A stretch of 6,449 bases of DNA from Sulfurovum sp. (GCA_026985755.1 JALSPX010000279.1:1-6449), one strand, 5' to 3'. Positions 1-5,920 are shown, counted from the first letter of the stretch. Translations and numbers: made by a program. The notes: a model not told the origin generated them from the letters alone.

Positions 1-1357
1 TATTTTCAAGCTACGCTCTAAAGCGACGATCGCTGCACGTAATGCTCTTGATGAGTTAGATTTTCTCGAAGTAGAAACGCCTATCATTACCAAATCTACA
101 CCAGAAGGTGCCAGAGACTACCTCGTACCAAGCCGTGTACACTCTGGTGAGTTTTATGCACTTCCTCAGTCTCCACAGCTTTTTAAACAGCTTTTGATGG
201 TAGGTGGATTTGACCGTTATTTCCAAATCGCCAAATGTTTTAGAGATGAAGATCTCAGAGCAGACAGACAACCAGAATTTACTCAAATAGATGTCGAGAT
301 GTCTTTTTGTGACCAAGAAGACGTGATAGCAGTAGCAGAAAAACTCATACATAACATTTTTACCAAGTGTGATATAGAAATTCCTAGCAAATTTAAACGT
401 ATGACCTACCAAGACGCGATGGAAAATTACGGTTCAGACAAGCCTGATATGCGTTATGACCTCTCTATGGTAGATGTAATCGATATCTTTGCACGTTGTG
501 ACAATGAGATTTTCTCGAACATCGCCAAAGACCCAAAAACCAACCGTATCAAAGCACTCAAAGTACCAAAAGGTGATGAGATTTTCTCTAAACGTCAGAT
601 GAAAGGTTTTGAGGACTATGTACGTAAATTTGGTGCATCAGGTCTAGGATACTTCCAAATGAAAGAAGATGGTCTTAAAGGTCCTTTAACTAAATTCTTT
701 ACCGATGAAGACATTCAGGCGATTATTGATAGATGTGAGCTTGAAGTAGGAGACGCAGTCTTCTTTGGTGCAGGGAACAAAAAACTAGTACTGGATTATA
801 TGGGTCGTTTCCGTATCTATCTTGCAGAAATCATGGATATCATTCCTGATGATGTCTTTGAATTCTTATGGGTGATGGACTTCCCTATGTTTGAAGTAGA
901 AGATGGCAAAACAAAAGCGATGCACCATGCCTTTACCATGCCCCAGCTAGATGCTGATGGAAACATAGCGTATGATGATATAGAAGATTTGAAATCAGTC
1001 GCGTATGATATCGTACTCAATGGTACAGAGCTAGGTGGTGGGTCTATCCGTATCCACAAAGAAGATTTACAAAAAGAGATCTTCAAACTTATGGGTATCT
1101 CAGATGAGGAAGCCAATGAAAAATTTGGTTTCTTGCTTGAAGCCTTTAAATTTGGTGCACCACCACATGGTGGATTTGCTTTAGGACTAGATAGATTGAT
1201 TATGCTTATGACGCAGACTTCTTCTATTAGAGAGGTGATTGCCTTCCCTAAAACACAAAAAGCACAATGTCTTCTTACCCATGCACCAAGCCCTGTGGAA
1301 GATGAACAGCTTAAAGAATTGAGTTTACGTATCAGACAACAAACGCCAACGGCATAA
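1..1357 (+). CDS. aspS: aspartyl-tRNA synthetase, C-terminal part (5' end outside window)
   Basis: This enzyme charges tRNA with aspartate in the cytoplasm. The reading frame is open from base 2 and ends at TAA 1355-1357, giving 451 codons. The family is usually about 580-590 residues, so roughly the first 130, the N-terminal anticodon-binding OB fold, lie outside the window. Visible class II synthetase signatures are the ETPIITKSTPEGARDYLVPSR region right after motif 1 (fragment residues about 25-45), motif 2 FRDEDLRADRQPEF (from residue 80), LGGGSIRIH, and motif 3 GGFALGLDRL (residues 390-399). Between motifs 2 and 3 lies the GAD insertion typical of the bacterial-type enzyme. In relatives such as Helicobacter pylori this enzyme is non-discriminating and also charges tRNA-Asn, which GatCAB then corrects. 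The residues that decide this are in the missing part, so it cannot be tested here. The segment usually written HHPFT reads HHAFT. adk follows on the same strand. Confidence 0.97.
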   Translation, partial: IFKLRSKATIAARNALDELDFLEVETPIITKSTPEGARDYLVPSRVHSGEFYALPQSPQLFKQLLMVGGFDRYFQIAKCFRDEDLRADRQPEFTQIDVEMSFCDQEDVIAVAEKLIHNIFTKCDIEIPSKFKRMTYQDAMENYGSDKPDMRYDLSMVDVIDIFARCDNEIFSNIAKDPKTNRIKALKVPKGDEIFSKRQMKGFEDYVRKFGASGLGYFQMKEDGLKGPLTKFFTDEDIQAIIDRCELEVGDAVFFGAGNKKLVLDYMGRFRIYLAEIMDIIPDDVFEFLWVMDFPMFEVEDGKTKAMHHAFTMPQLDADGNIAYDDIEDLKSVAYDIVLNGTELGGGSIRIHKEDLQKEIFKLMGISDEEANEKFGFLLEAFKFGAPPHGGFALGLDRLIMLMTQTSSIREVIAFPKTQKAQCLLTHAPSPVEDEQLKELSLRIRQQTPTA

Positions 1358-1366
1358 ATAACATTT

Positions 1367-1439
1367 CTCGTTCCCACTTTTTAAGTGGGAATGCAGAATG
1401 GGCGCTACAGTGCATTCCCACGCACAGCATGGGAACGAG
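1367..1439. repeat. REP-like multi-palindromic intergenic element
   Basis: A 73-bp element fills most of the aspS-adk gap. Its outer arms, CTCGTTCCCA (1367-1376) and TGGGAACGAG (1430-1439), are perfect 10-bp inverted repeats. Inside them GTGGGAATGCA (1385-1395) and TGCATTCCCAC (1411-1421) form a perfect 11-bp stem with a 15-base loop. The same arms can instead pair locally: TTCCCACT/AGTGGGAA (1371-1378 with 1384-1391, 5-base loop), and TTCCCA/TGGGAA (1415-1420 with 1430-1435) with an imperfect inner stem. The GTTCCCA/TGGGAAC core resembles the REP/BIME-type palindromes that RAYT (REP-associated tyrosine) transposases mobilise in many proteobacteria; this is from memory, not a search. It is more GC-rich than its surroundings. 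It may act in the transcript as an RNA structure, a partial terminator or an mRNA stabiliser. The palindromes are certain; the class assignment is inferred. Confidence 0.8.
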
Positions 1440-1457
1440 TTTAGAACAACATGAAAA

Positions 1458-1462
1458 AAGGA
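1458..1462 (+). promoter_or_regulatory. ribosome binding site that fixes the adk start
   Basis: AAGGA lies 8 bases before ATG 1471. It supports that start over the in-frame upstream ATG at 1429, which sits inside the palindromic element and would add 14 residues not seen in the family. Confidence 0.75.
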
Positions 1463-1470
1463 AACCAAAA

Positions 1471-2061
1471 ATGAAAAAACTATTTTTAATCATCGGAGCA
1501 CCAGGCTCAGGGAAAACAACAGATGCCAGCATCATCGCAGAGAGAAATGACAATATCGTACACTATTCTACAGGTGATATGCTCAGAGAAGAAGTAGGTT
1601 CAGGTTCTGAACTAGGTAAAGAGATAGAGTCTTATATTTCTAAAGGTGCTTTGGTACCTTTGGAAATCATTGTAAATACGATTGTCTCTGCTATCAACAA
1701 TGCACCAGTCGACAATGTACTTATCGATGGATACCCAAGAAGTACAGAGCAAATGACTGCTTTTGATGAACTTGTCTCTAAAGAAGATAACATTGAGCTG
1801 GCTTCAGTGATAGAGGTAAGAGTCTCTGAAGAGGTAGCAAAAGAGAGAATACTAGGTCGTGCTGCAGATGCTAAGCCAGGTGAAGAGCGTAGCGATGACT
1901 CTATAGAAGTATTTTTCGATAGAATGAAAATTTATACAGATCCATTGGCTGAAATTCAAGACTTCTATACTAAGAAAAATTTATTAGAAGTCATAGATGG
2001 TGCAAGAACACTCGAAGAAGTAGTCGCAGATATGGAAACATTTGTAAAGAGTAAAATCTAA
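1471..2061 (+). CDS. adk: adenylate kinase, short (LID-less) type
   Basis: This cytoplasmic enzyme interconverts ATP + AMP and 2 ADP and balances the adenylate pool. The protein has 196 residues. It shows the P-loop GAPGSGKT (residues 9-16), the NMP-binding segment STGDMLR (33-39, with R39 for AMP), DGYPR (86-90, with R90), and ILGRA (127-131). A short loop of about a dozen residues follows where longer enzymes carry the four-Cys or His LID domain, then RSDDSIEVFFDRMKIY with R140 and R151. Short adenylate kinases of about 190 residues are usual in Campylobacterota. The start at 1471 is chosen because the P-loop then falls at the normal distance from the N-terminus and AAGGA precedes it. An upstream in-frame ATG (1429) is rejected. 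The aspS-adk order is common in this group, where ppa often comes next; here the next gene is a convergent ABM protein. Confidence 0.95.
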   Translation: MKKLFLIIGAPGSGKTTDASIIAERNDNIVHYSTGDMLREEVGSGSELGKEIESYISKGALVPLEIIVNTIVSAINNAPVDNVLIDGYPRSTEQMTAFDELVSKEDNIELASVIEVRVSEEVAKERILGRAADAKPGEERSDDSIEVFFDRMKIYTDPLAEIQDFYTKKNLLEVIDGARTLEEVVADMETFVKSKI

Positions 2062-2068
2062 TCTATGT

Positions 2069-2089
2069 TGAGTAGGTTCTACCTACTCA
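2069..2089. terminator. hairpin at the adk/ABM convergent junction
   Basis: TGAGTAGGT (2069-2077) and ACCTACTCA (2081-2089) form a perfect 9-bp stem with a 3-base loop, 7 bases after the adk stop. No clear T-run follows on either strand, so it is a weak or non-canonical bidirectional terminator. The right arm includes the stop codon and the last coding bases of the minus-strand ABM gene. Confidence 0.5.
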
Positions 2090-2403
2090 TCCATATATGC
2101 TGTTACATTATAGGCTGCTACCAAGCCATCTTTAGCCAAGCACTCTTTTTCAAAAAAATCAACAATCTCATCTCTTTGACAATGTTTCTCAAAATTTTCA
2201 ACACTTGCCCATGCTTCATTAAATACAATAGGCATACTCTCTCCCTGGGCAAAGGGATTTTCTATCTGTTTGGTCACACGATATCTTAGGCACCCCTCTT
2301 CTCTGAGCGTGTTAGATTCTAGCGCTTTAAGTTTCTCAAAAAGTAAATCAAATTTTCCCTCTTTAGGTGTGAATTGTGCAATGCAATAGAGTATTTTAGA
2401 CAT
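2083..2403 (-). CDS. ABM-domain (antibiotic biosynthesis monooxygenase / YgiN-like) protein
   Basis: A small 106-residue protein of the ABM dimeric alpha/beta-barrel superfamily, which includes YgiN-type quinol monooxygenases, cofactor-free monooxygenases and haem-degrading relatives. Evidence is the N-terminal strand ILYCIAQFTPKEGK, the REEGCLRYRV segment at about residues 34-43, and the FNEAWASVENFEKHCQRDEIVDFF stretch (about 61-84). These match the family's EGC..Y and E.W.s...f..H patterns. No signal peptide is present, so it is likely cytoplasmic. The ATG at 2403 has a good Shine-Dalgarno sequence (AAGGAG, 6 bases spacing), with a TATAAT box further upstream. The gene is divergent from the FadL-like gene and convergent with adk. 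The substrate cannot be read from the sequence. The superfamily call is firm, but an oxygenase activity is not proven. Confidence 0.85.
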   Translation of the reverse strand: MSKILYCIAQFTPKEGKFDLLFEKLKALESNTLREEGCLRYRVTKQIENPFAQGESMPIVFNEAWASVENFEKHCQRDEIVDFFEKECLAKDGLVAAYNVTAYMDE

Positions 2404-2422
2404 ACCTATCTCCTTTAATTCG

Positions 2423-2441
2423 AATGTTACATTATAACATT
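2423..2441. promoter_or_regulatory. ABM promoter -10 with overlapping inverted repeat (candidate operator)
   Basis: On the minus strand a perfect TATAAT (2436-2431) stands 27 bases before the ATG of the ABM gene, predicting a leader of about 20 bases. No convincing -35 is seen, as is common for sigma-70 promoters in Campylobacterota. The box lies inside a 7-5-7 inverted repeat, AATGTTA (2423-2429) and TAACATT (2435-2441), a plausible repressor site. Confidence 0.5.
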
Positions 2442-2513
2442 ACTTTTTTACACAGTTATTAAAAAATATATCTATGATACATATTACTATAGCTTATATT
2501 TTTATATTTATTA

Positions 2514-2535
2514 TGCTACAATATGTTACATAACA
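2514..2535 (+). promoter_or_regulatory. fadL-like gene promoter, extended -10, with adjacent inverted repeat
   Basis: TGCTACAAT (2514-2522) is an extended -10 element lying 29 bases before the ATG, within T-rich, roughly periodic DNA. There is no good -35 (TTATAT at 2494-2499 is weak). TGTTA (2524-2528) and TAACA (2531-2535) form an inverted repeat at the expected transcription start, sharing the TGTTACAT/ATAACA theme with the repeat over the divergent ABM promoter. Confidence 0.45.
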
Positions 2536-2551
2536 ATTAAAGGAAGTAAAT

Positions 2552-3787
2552 ATGAACACAAAAACATTACAAAAAATCATTGCACTCTCTGCAATTTCAG
2601 CTACAGTACTCCAAGCTACAAATGGAGACCATCTCATCGGTATCGGGGCAAAAGCCAGAGGTATGGGTGGTACAGGTATTGCACTTAGCCATGGAGCAGA
2701 ATCTGCATTGAGTAACCCTGCACTTATTACACAAGTCAAAAATACTGAAATCTCTTTTGGTGGTACACTCTTTATGCCAGATATTGAGACAACACTTAAT
2801 GCCAATCCAATGGCTTTGCCTACGCAAGAAAAGCTTACTAGTGGTGCGGATACAAACATGATTCCTGAAGTCTCTTTGGCTACAAAAGTTACTGATAACT
2901 TTTATGCAGGTATTGGTATGTGGGGTACAGGTGGAATGGGTGTTGATTATAGTAGAGATGCTGGAATTACCCAATCTTTAGCACAAGGTCAATTCAATAA
3001 CTTTGACATGGTAACCAATCTACAAATGATGCAATTTGCTGTACCATTAGCATATAAAGCCAATAATTTTAGTATCGCTGTCGCACCAATACTTATGTAT
3101 GGAAACCTAGATATTAACTTTAAAATGCCAAGTCGTACAGAGCAAGGTACAGTGAATAATATAGGTGCTGGTCTAGCCCAAGATTTTGGTTTGGGATACA
3201 ATGTAGGTATGACTTATGACTTTTCAAATGGTTTAACATTAGGTGCAGTCTATAAATCAGCCATAGAGATGAATTATGACCATACGATACGTAATGCCGC
3301 AATGAATTTTGGATTACAAATGAGTGATACACTTGAACAGCCTGCAGAAGTTGGTGTAGGGATTGCCTATGTCATGGGACAACATACAGTGGCTTTTGAC
3401 TATAAACAAATAAAATGGTCCGATGCTGAGGGATACAGTGATGTAGCATGGGAAGATCAAAACGTCTATGCTATTGGATATCAATATGCACAAGATAATT
3501 GGGCTGTAAGATTTGGATATAACCAAGCAGACAGTGCAGTGGTTGAGACTATGAACCCAGCTATCAATATGTTTAACCTTTTAGGCTTCCCTGCTACAGC
3601 AGAGAAACATTATACAATAGGTAGTACTTATGCATTTAGTGAACAGGTTTCTTTGGATTTAGCCTATGTATATGCAGATAAATCTACAAAAACATTTGAT
3701 ATAAGCCAACTTGAAATGGGGATGGATACTATTACAACGAAACACAGTGAAAATTCTGTCTCTTTCCAACTTAACTACACATTTTAA
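2552..3787 (+). CDS. OmpP1/FadL/TodX-family outer membrane transport protein
   Basis: The product is predicted to be an outer-membrane beta-barrel of the FadL family, which lets long-chain fatty acids or other hydrophobic compounds such as aromatic hydrocarbons cross the outer membrane. It has 411 residues, close to the family size. Residues 1-22 look like a signal peptide: Lys at 4 and 8, a hydrophobic stretch IIALSAISATVL, and probable cleavage after LQA. The mature N-terminus has the FadL-like GIGAKARGMGGTGIALSHGAESALSNPA region (about 30-56), corresponding to the hatch and its conserved NPA. The rest alternates amphipathic strands with turns and ends in LNYTF, with the terminal Phe that the BAM assembly machinery recognises. 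The ATG at 2552 follows AAGGA at 7 bases. It is divergent from the ABM gene. The substrate is unknown; FadL itself and TodX/TbuX types cannot be separated by eye. Confidence 0.88.
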   Translation: MNTKTLQKIIALSAISATVLQATNGDHLIGIGAKARGMGGTGIALSHGAESALSNPALITQVKNTEISFGGTLFMPDIETTLNANPMALPTQEKLTSGADTNMIPEVSLATKVTDNFYAGIGMWGTGGMGVDYSRDAGITQSLAQGQFNNFDMVTNLQMMQFAVPLAYKANNFSIAVAPILMYGNLDINFKMPSRTEQGTVNNIGAGLAQDFGLGYNVGMTYDFSNGLTLGAVYKSAIEMNYDHTIRNAAMNFGLQMSDTLEQPAEVGVGIAYVMGQHTVAFDYKQIKWSDAEGYSDVAWEDQNVYAIGYQYAQDNWAVRFGYNQADSAVVETMNPAINMFNLLGFPATAEKHYTIGSTYAFSEQVSLDLAYVYADKSTKTFDISQLEMGMDTITTKHSENSVSFQLNYTF

Positions 3788-3792
3788 TCACC

Positions 3793-3821
3793 AGAAGAGA
3801 TGCTATCTTAGCATCTCTTCT
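3793..3821. terminator. bidirectional hairpin terminator, fadL-like gene / deacetylase junction
   Basis: AGAAGAGATGCT (3793-3804) and AGCATCTCTTCT (3810-3821) form a perfect 12-bp stem with a 5-base loop, starting 6 bases after the transporter stop. The plus-strand flank is T-rich (CACTTTTACATTTT) but not a clean T-run. The stem includes the stop codon and last codons (EEMLR) of the minus-strand deacetylase gene. Confidence 0.75.
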
Positions 3822-4717
3822 AGTGTCACTTTTACATTTTCTCCTAAAGCATTGACATCATAACCACCCTCAAGAAAAAATACAAAAGGCACATTACAGC
3901 TATCCAGTATGCCTCGTACCATTTTACGTATACCCTCTGTAGTGATATTTAAAGATGCCAAAGGATCACTCTCATGCAAATCATAGCCCGCAGAGACCAA
4001 AATAATATCGGGGTTAAAACTATCTATAAATGGTGGTAAATCATTTTTATAAATCTCTAAAAGCTCACTATCTGTACTTTCGGGCATCATCAGGAAATTG
4101 GCTGTATACCCTTCTCCTTTCCCCTCACCTCTATGTGTCTCTGCTCCAGTACCAGGGTAGGCAAAAGCTTGATGAGAAGAGAAATAAAAAACGGTATTGT
4201 CTTCCCAAAATGTATCTTGTGTACCATTTCCATGATGCACATCGAAATCTATAATCATTACTTTTTTATAGCCAATACGCTGTGCATATTTTGCTGCTAT
4301 TGCAATGTTATTAAACAAACAAAACCCCATAGCTTGGGTAGGTGTGGCATGATGTCCTGGAGGACGTACGGCACAAAAGGCACGTTTAAATTTACCAGAC
4401 TTAATACCATCCAGTGCTACAACTCCTGCACCTACAGCCATAACAGACGCATCATAGCTATCACTACTGCAAATGGTATCGGAATCTATACGCCCACCAT
4501 GTAGACTCGTATTCTCGATATTTTCTATATAATCAATAGGGTGCACCAGTGCAAGTATCTCTTTAGAGACTTTAATGGGAGAGAGTGCTATGAGTTGATG
4601 ACTTAAAGGTTTTATTGCATGATTTATAGCGATAAGTCTTTGCGGTGATTCAGGATGAGATATCCCCGTATCATGTTTTAAATAGATTTTATCTGTAATA
4701 TAGGCTACTTTTTTCAT
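3803..4717 (-). CDS. class II-like histone deacetylase-family amidohydrolase
   Basis: A zinc-dependent amidohydrolase of the arginase/deacetylase fold (HDAC, AcuC, acetylpolyamine amidohydrolase). These enzymes remove acyl groups from acetyl-lysine, acetylpolyamines or related amides. The 304 residues are close to the usual bacterial length. Visible motifs are SHPESPQRL (20-28), RPPGHHA with the His dyad H122/H123, GFCLFNNIAIAA (131-142), DFDVHHGNGTQ with zinc ligands D159 and H161 (157-167), SAGYDLHESDPLA with zinc ligand D251, and FLEGGYD with the catalytic Tyr Y286. All catalytic residues are present, so an active enzyme is expected. No signal peptide is seen, so it is probably cytoplasmic. 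The start at 4717 agrees with the family N-terminus; an AGAGG 12 bases upstream is rather far for a ribosome site, while TATAAT lies just 5 bases before the ATG. It is last in the minus-strand gene set, 23 bases after the coiled-coil gene. The natural substrate is unknown. Confidence 0.92.
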   Translation of the reverse strand: MKKVAYITDKIYLKHDTGISHPESPQRLIAINHAIKPLSHQLIALSPIKVSKEILALVHPIDYIENIENTSLHGGRIDSDTICSSDSYDASVMAVGAGVVALDGIKSGKFKRAFCAVRPPGHHATPTQAMGFCLFNNIAIAAKYAQRIGYKKVMIIDFDVHHGNGTQDTFWEDNTVFYFSSHQAFAYPGTGAETHRGEGKGEGYTANFLMMPESTDSELLEIYKNDLPPFIDSFNPDIILVSAGYDLHESDPLASLNITTEGIRKMVRGILDSCNVPFVFFLEGGYDVNALGENVKVTLEEMLR

Positions 4718-4722
4718 ATCTA

Positions 4723-4728
4723 ATTATA
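4723..4728 (-). promoter_or_regulatory. possible internal promoter -10 before the deacetylase gene
   Basis: A perfect TATAAT reads on the minus strand (4728-4723), ending 5 bases before the ATG. If used, transcription would begin at or next to the start codon, giving a leaderless or nearly leaderless mRNA. No convincing -35 was found, and AT-rich DNA can yield this box by chance. Confidence 0.25.
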
Positions 4729-4740
4729 GCCTCTTTTTTT

Positions 4741-5031
4741 CTATTGATTCATTTGGGTTTTAAGTGCTTCTATCTCTGCACGAAGTAGCTTCACTTCATT
4801 ACTTAGCAATTTTATCTCTTCTTGTAGTTGTATTTCTACTCTATTTTCTACAGTAATGATACTTTTTTGTACCTCTGCCTCTGTTTTCTCATCTAACAGA
4901 ATATATGTCACATCTCTGCCCTTCTCTTCTACCACTTCACTCTGTAGTTTCCCTGACTTCACCATTTTCATGACATTAAATATACTCAGTTTGTGTTTGA
5001 CTGCATAAGATTTGATTGTTATTCTTTCCAT
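4741..5031 (-). CDS. small HTH-like / coiled-coil protein of unknown function
   Basis: I do not recognise a named family. The 96-residue protein starts MERITIKSYAVKHKLS. Residues 3-47 look like a small helix-turn-helix or MerR/excisionase-like fold (a SYAVKHKLSIFNVMKMVKSGKL helix pair, then VTYILLDE strands). Residues 69-90 form a clean coiled coil with L69, I73, L76, V80, L83, I87 and L90 in 4-3 spacing. This suggests a small oligomeric DNA- or protein-binding factor. The frame is open further upstream (an ATG at 5145 would add 38 residues), but that extension overlaps the radical SAM gene in another frame and reads like its shadow. The ATG at 5031 is preferred because it falls one base after the radical SAM stop (TAAaATG), as expected for translational coupling. 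Shine-Dalgarno is weak (GAAAG). Its partners are most likely products of the same operon. Confidence 0.75.
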   Translation of the reverse strand: MERITIKSYAVKHKLSIFNVMKMVKSGKLQSEVVEEKGRDVTYILLDEKTEAEVQKSIITVENRVEIQLQEEIKLLSNEVKLLRAEIEALKTQMNQ

Positions 5032-5032
5032 T

Positions 5033-5914
5033 TTATATATCTTTCGTAGTGTTAAATCTCTCTTTATAGGAACACTTTTGACAAAGTTCTTCAACAGCTT
5101 TGCCTTTTTTAAAGCCATCAATGATTGAGATTGTTCGTTGGGCATTTAAAATTGTTTCCATACTGTTCTCATGTAAATCACCAAGCTCTATAATACCATC
5201 ACAATCTAAACAACAAGGTACTACCTTACCCGAGGCAAGTATAGCTATATGCGATTGCAACCCCTGACAGCTACCATGCCCATAATTTTTGTTTTTAAGA
5301 GAAGGCCATTCAAAATAGTTATCGAAGTGTACCAATATTTTGGAGGCTAGACGTATGGATTTTGGTCGTTCTTCATACACTTTATCAAGTGACAAAGAGG
5401 TATCAAAGGTCTCAGAGAGCTTAGAAAAAAGTGTCTCATTAAAGGTACGTTCACTCATCATCTCATCAAGGTTCCATACACGAAGATTGATAAAGATCTC
5501 TTCTTCTCTCTCTAGTTTAGCCTCACACAGTGCCAATACAGGTTTAATATACTGCTCAAAATTGAGTGAGGTATCATTTTTGTTAAAGGCATTCAGTGAG
5601 ATATTTATCTGCTTCACACAGGGATGAAAAAGGGTATCATAGCTATGCTTTTTGAGAAAATAACCAGAGGTCGTAAGCATCGCTTTGAGTCCATGTCTAT
5701 GGATAATATCAAGATACGCATGCAGATTTGACTGCGTAAGTGGATCACCCACGACATGGCAAGCTATCTCTTTTGTATACGCTTTAGCCTGCTCAATAAC
5801 TGCCTCAAAAAAGTCTAAATCCATCTCTTTACTAGGTAACGCTTTGGTAGGACAAAAACTACAAGACAAACCACAAACATTGGTAAGTTCAATGTATATT
5901 CTATAAAATTTCAT
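5033..5914 (-). CDS. radical SAM enzyme with SPASM-like C-terminal domain
   Basis: A cytoplasmic radical S-adenosylmethionine enzyme of 293 residues. The CxxxCxxC motif for the [4Fe-4S] cluster that cleaves SAM is at C14, C18 and C21, right after ELTN as in many SPASM-type enzymes. VVGDPLT (54-60) takes the place of the usual GEP-type SAM-contact motif, with Asp for Glu. TTSG (81-84) and NISLNA (104-109) fit later strands of the partial TIM barrel. The C-terminus has C216, then ILASGKVVPCCLDCDG (C234, C235, C238), LGDL, and CQKC (C278, C281), the layout of a SPASM or twitch domain holding at least one auxiliary iron-sulfur cluster. Such enzymes often modify peptides or proteins, but the substrate here is unknown. 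The ATG at 5914 is 6 bases after the stop of the barrel-protein gene and lacks a Shine-Dalgarno sequence, so reinitiation is likely; later starts would lose the Cys motif. Confidence 0.9.
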   Translation of the reverse strand: MKFYRIYIELTNVCGLSCSFCPTKALPSKEMDLDFFEAVIEQAKAYTKEIACHVVGDPLTQSNLHAYLDIIHRHGLKAMLTTSGYFLKKHSYDTLFHPCVKQINISLNAFNKNDTSLNFEQYIKPVLALCEAKLEREEEIFINLRVWNLDEMMSERTFNETLFSKLSETFDTSLSLDKVYEERPKSIRLASKILVHFDNYFEWPSLKNKNYGHGSCQGLQSHIAILASGKVVPCCLDCDGIIELGDLHENSMETILNAQRTISIIDGFKKGKAVEELCQKCSYKERFNTTKDI

Positions 5915-5920
5915 AGTGGC

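Noticed and set aside
817..1377. Long minus-strand open frame opposite aspS
   Set aside because: It is antisense to clear AspRS motifs, has no recognisable domain, and its composition follows from the aspS codons.
1371..1391. Simple rho-independent terminator for aspS
   Set aside because: The 8-bp stem is not followed by a T-run, and its right arm is also part of a longer, competing 11-bp stem; it is better treated as part of the palindromic element.
1367..1439. CRISPR repeat or insertion-sequence end
   Set aside because: There is no regular repeat-spacer array, no second copy in the window and no transposase gene; arm structure fits a REP-like palindrome better.
1429..1470. Upstream in-frame ATG extending adenylate kinase by 14 residues
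   Set aside because: It lies in the palindromic element, lacks a ribosome site, and the extra residues (MGTSLEQHEKRKPK) do not belong to the family; ATG 1471 has AAGGA at 8 bases.
2065..2289. Plus-strand open frame opposite the ABM gene
   Set aside because: It is antisense to a well-supported ABM gene with its own ribosome site, and no family is recognisable.
2597..3526. Several minus-strand open frames opposite the fadL-like gene
   Set aside because: They overlap each other and a clear outer-membrane barrel gene, and show no independent coding signal.
4030..4504. Plus-strand open frames opposite the deacetylase gene
   Set aside because: They are shadows of a gene with complete catalytic motifs and have no ribosome sites or domains of note.
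5032..5145. Upstream extension (38 residues) of the coiled-coil protein gene
   Set aside because: It overlaps the radical SAM gene in another frame over the segment encoding its conserved C-terminal Cys region; ATG 5031 directly after that gene's stop is the simpler start.
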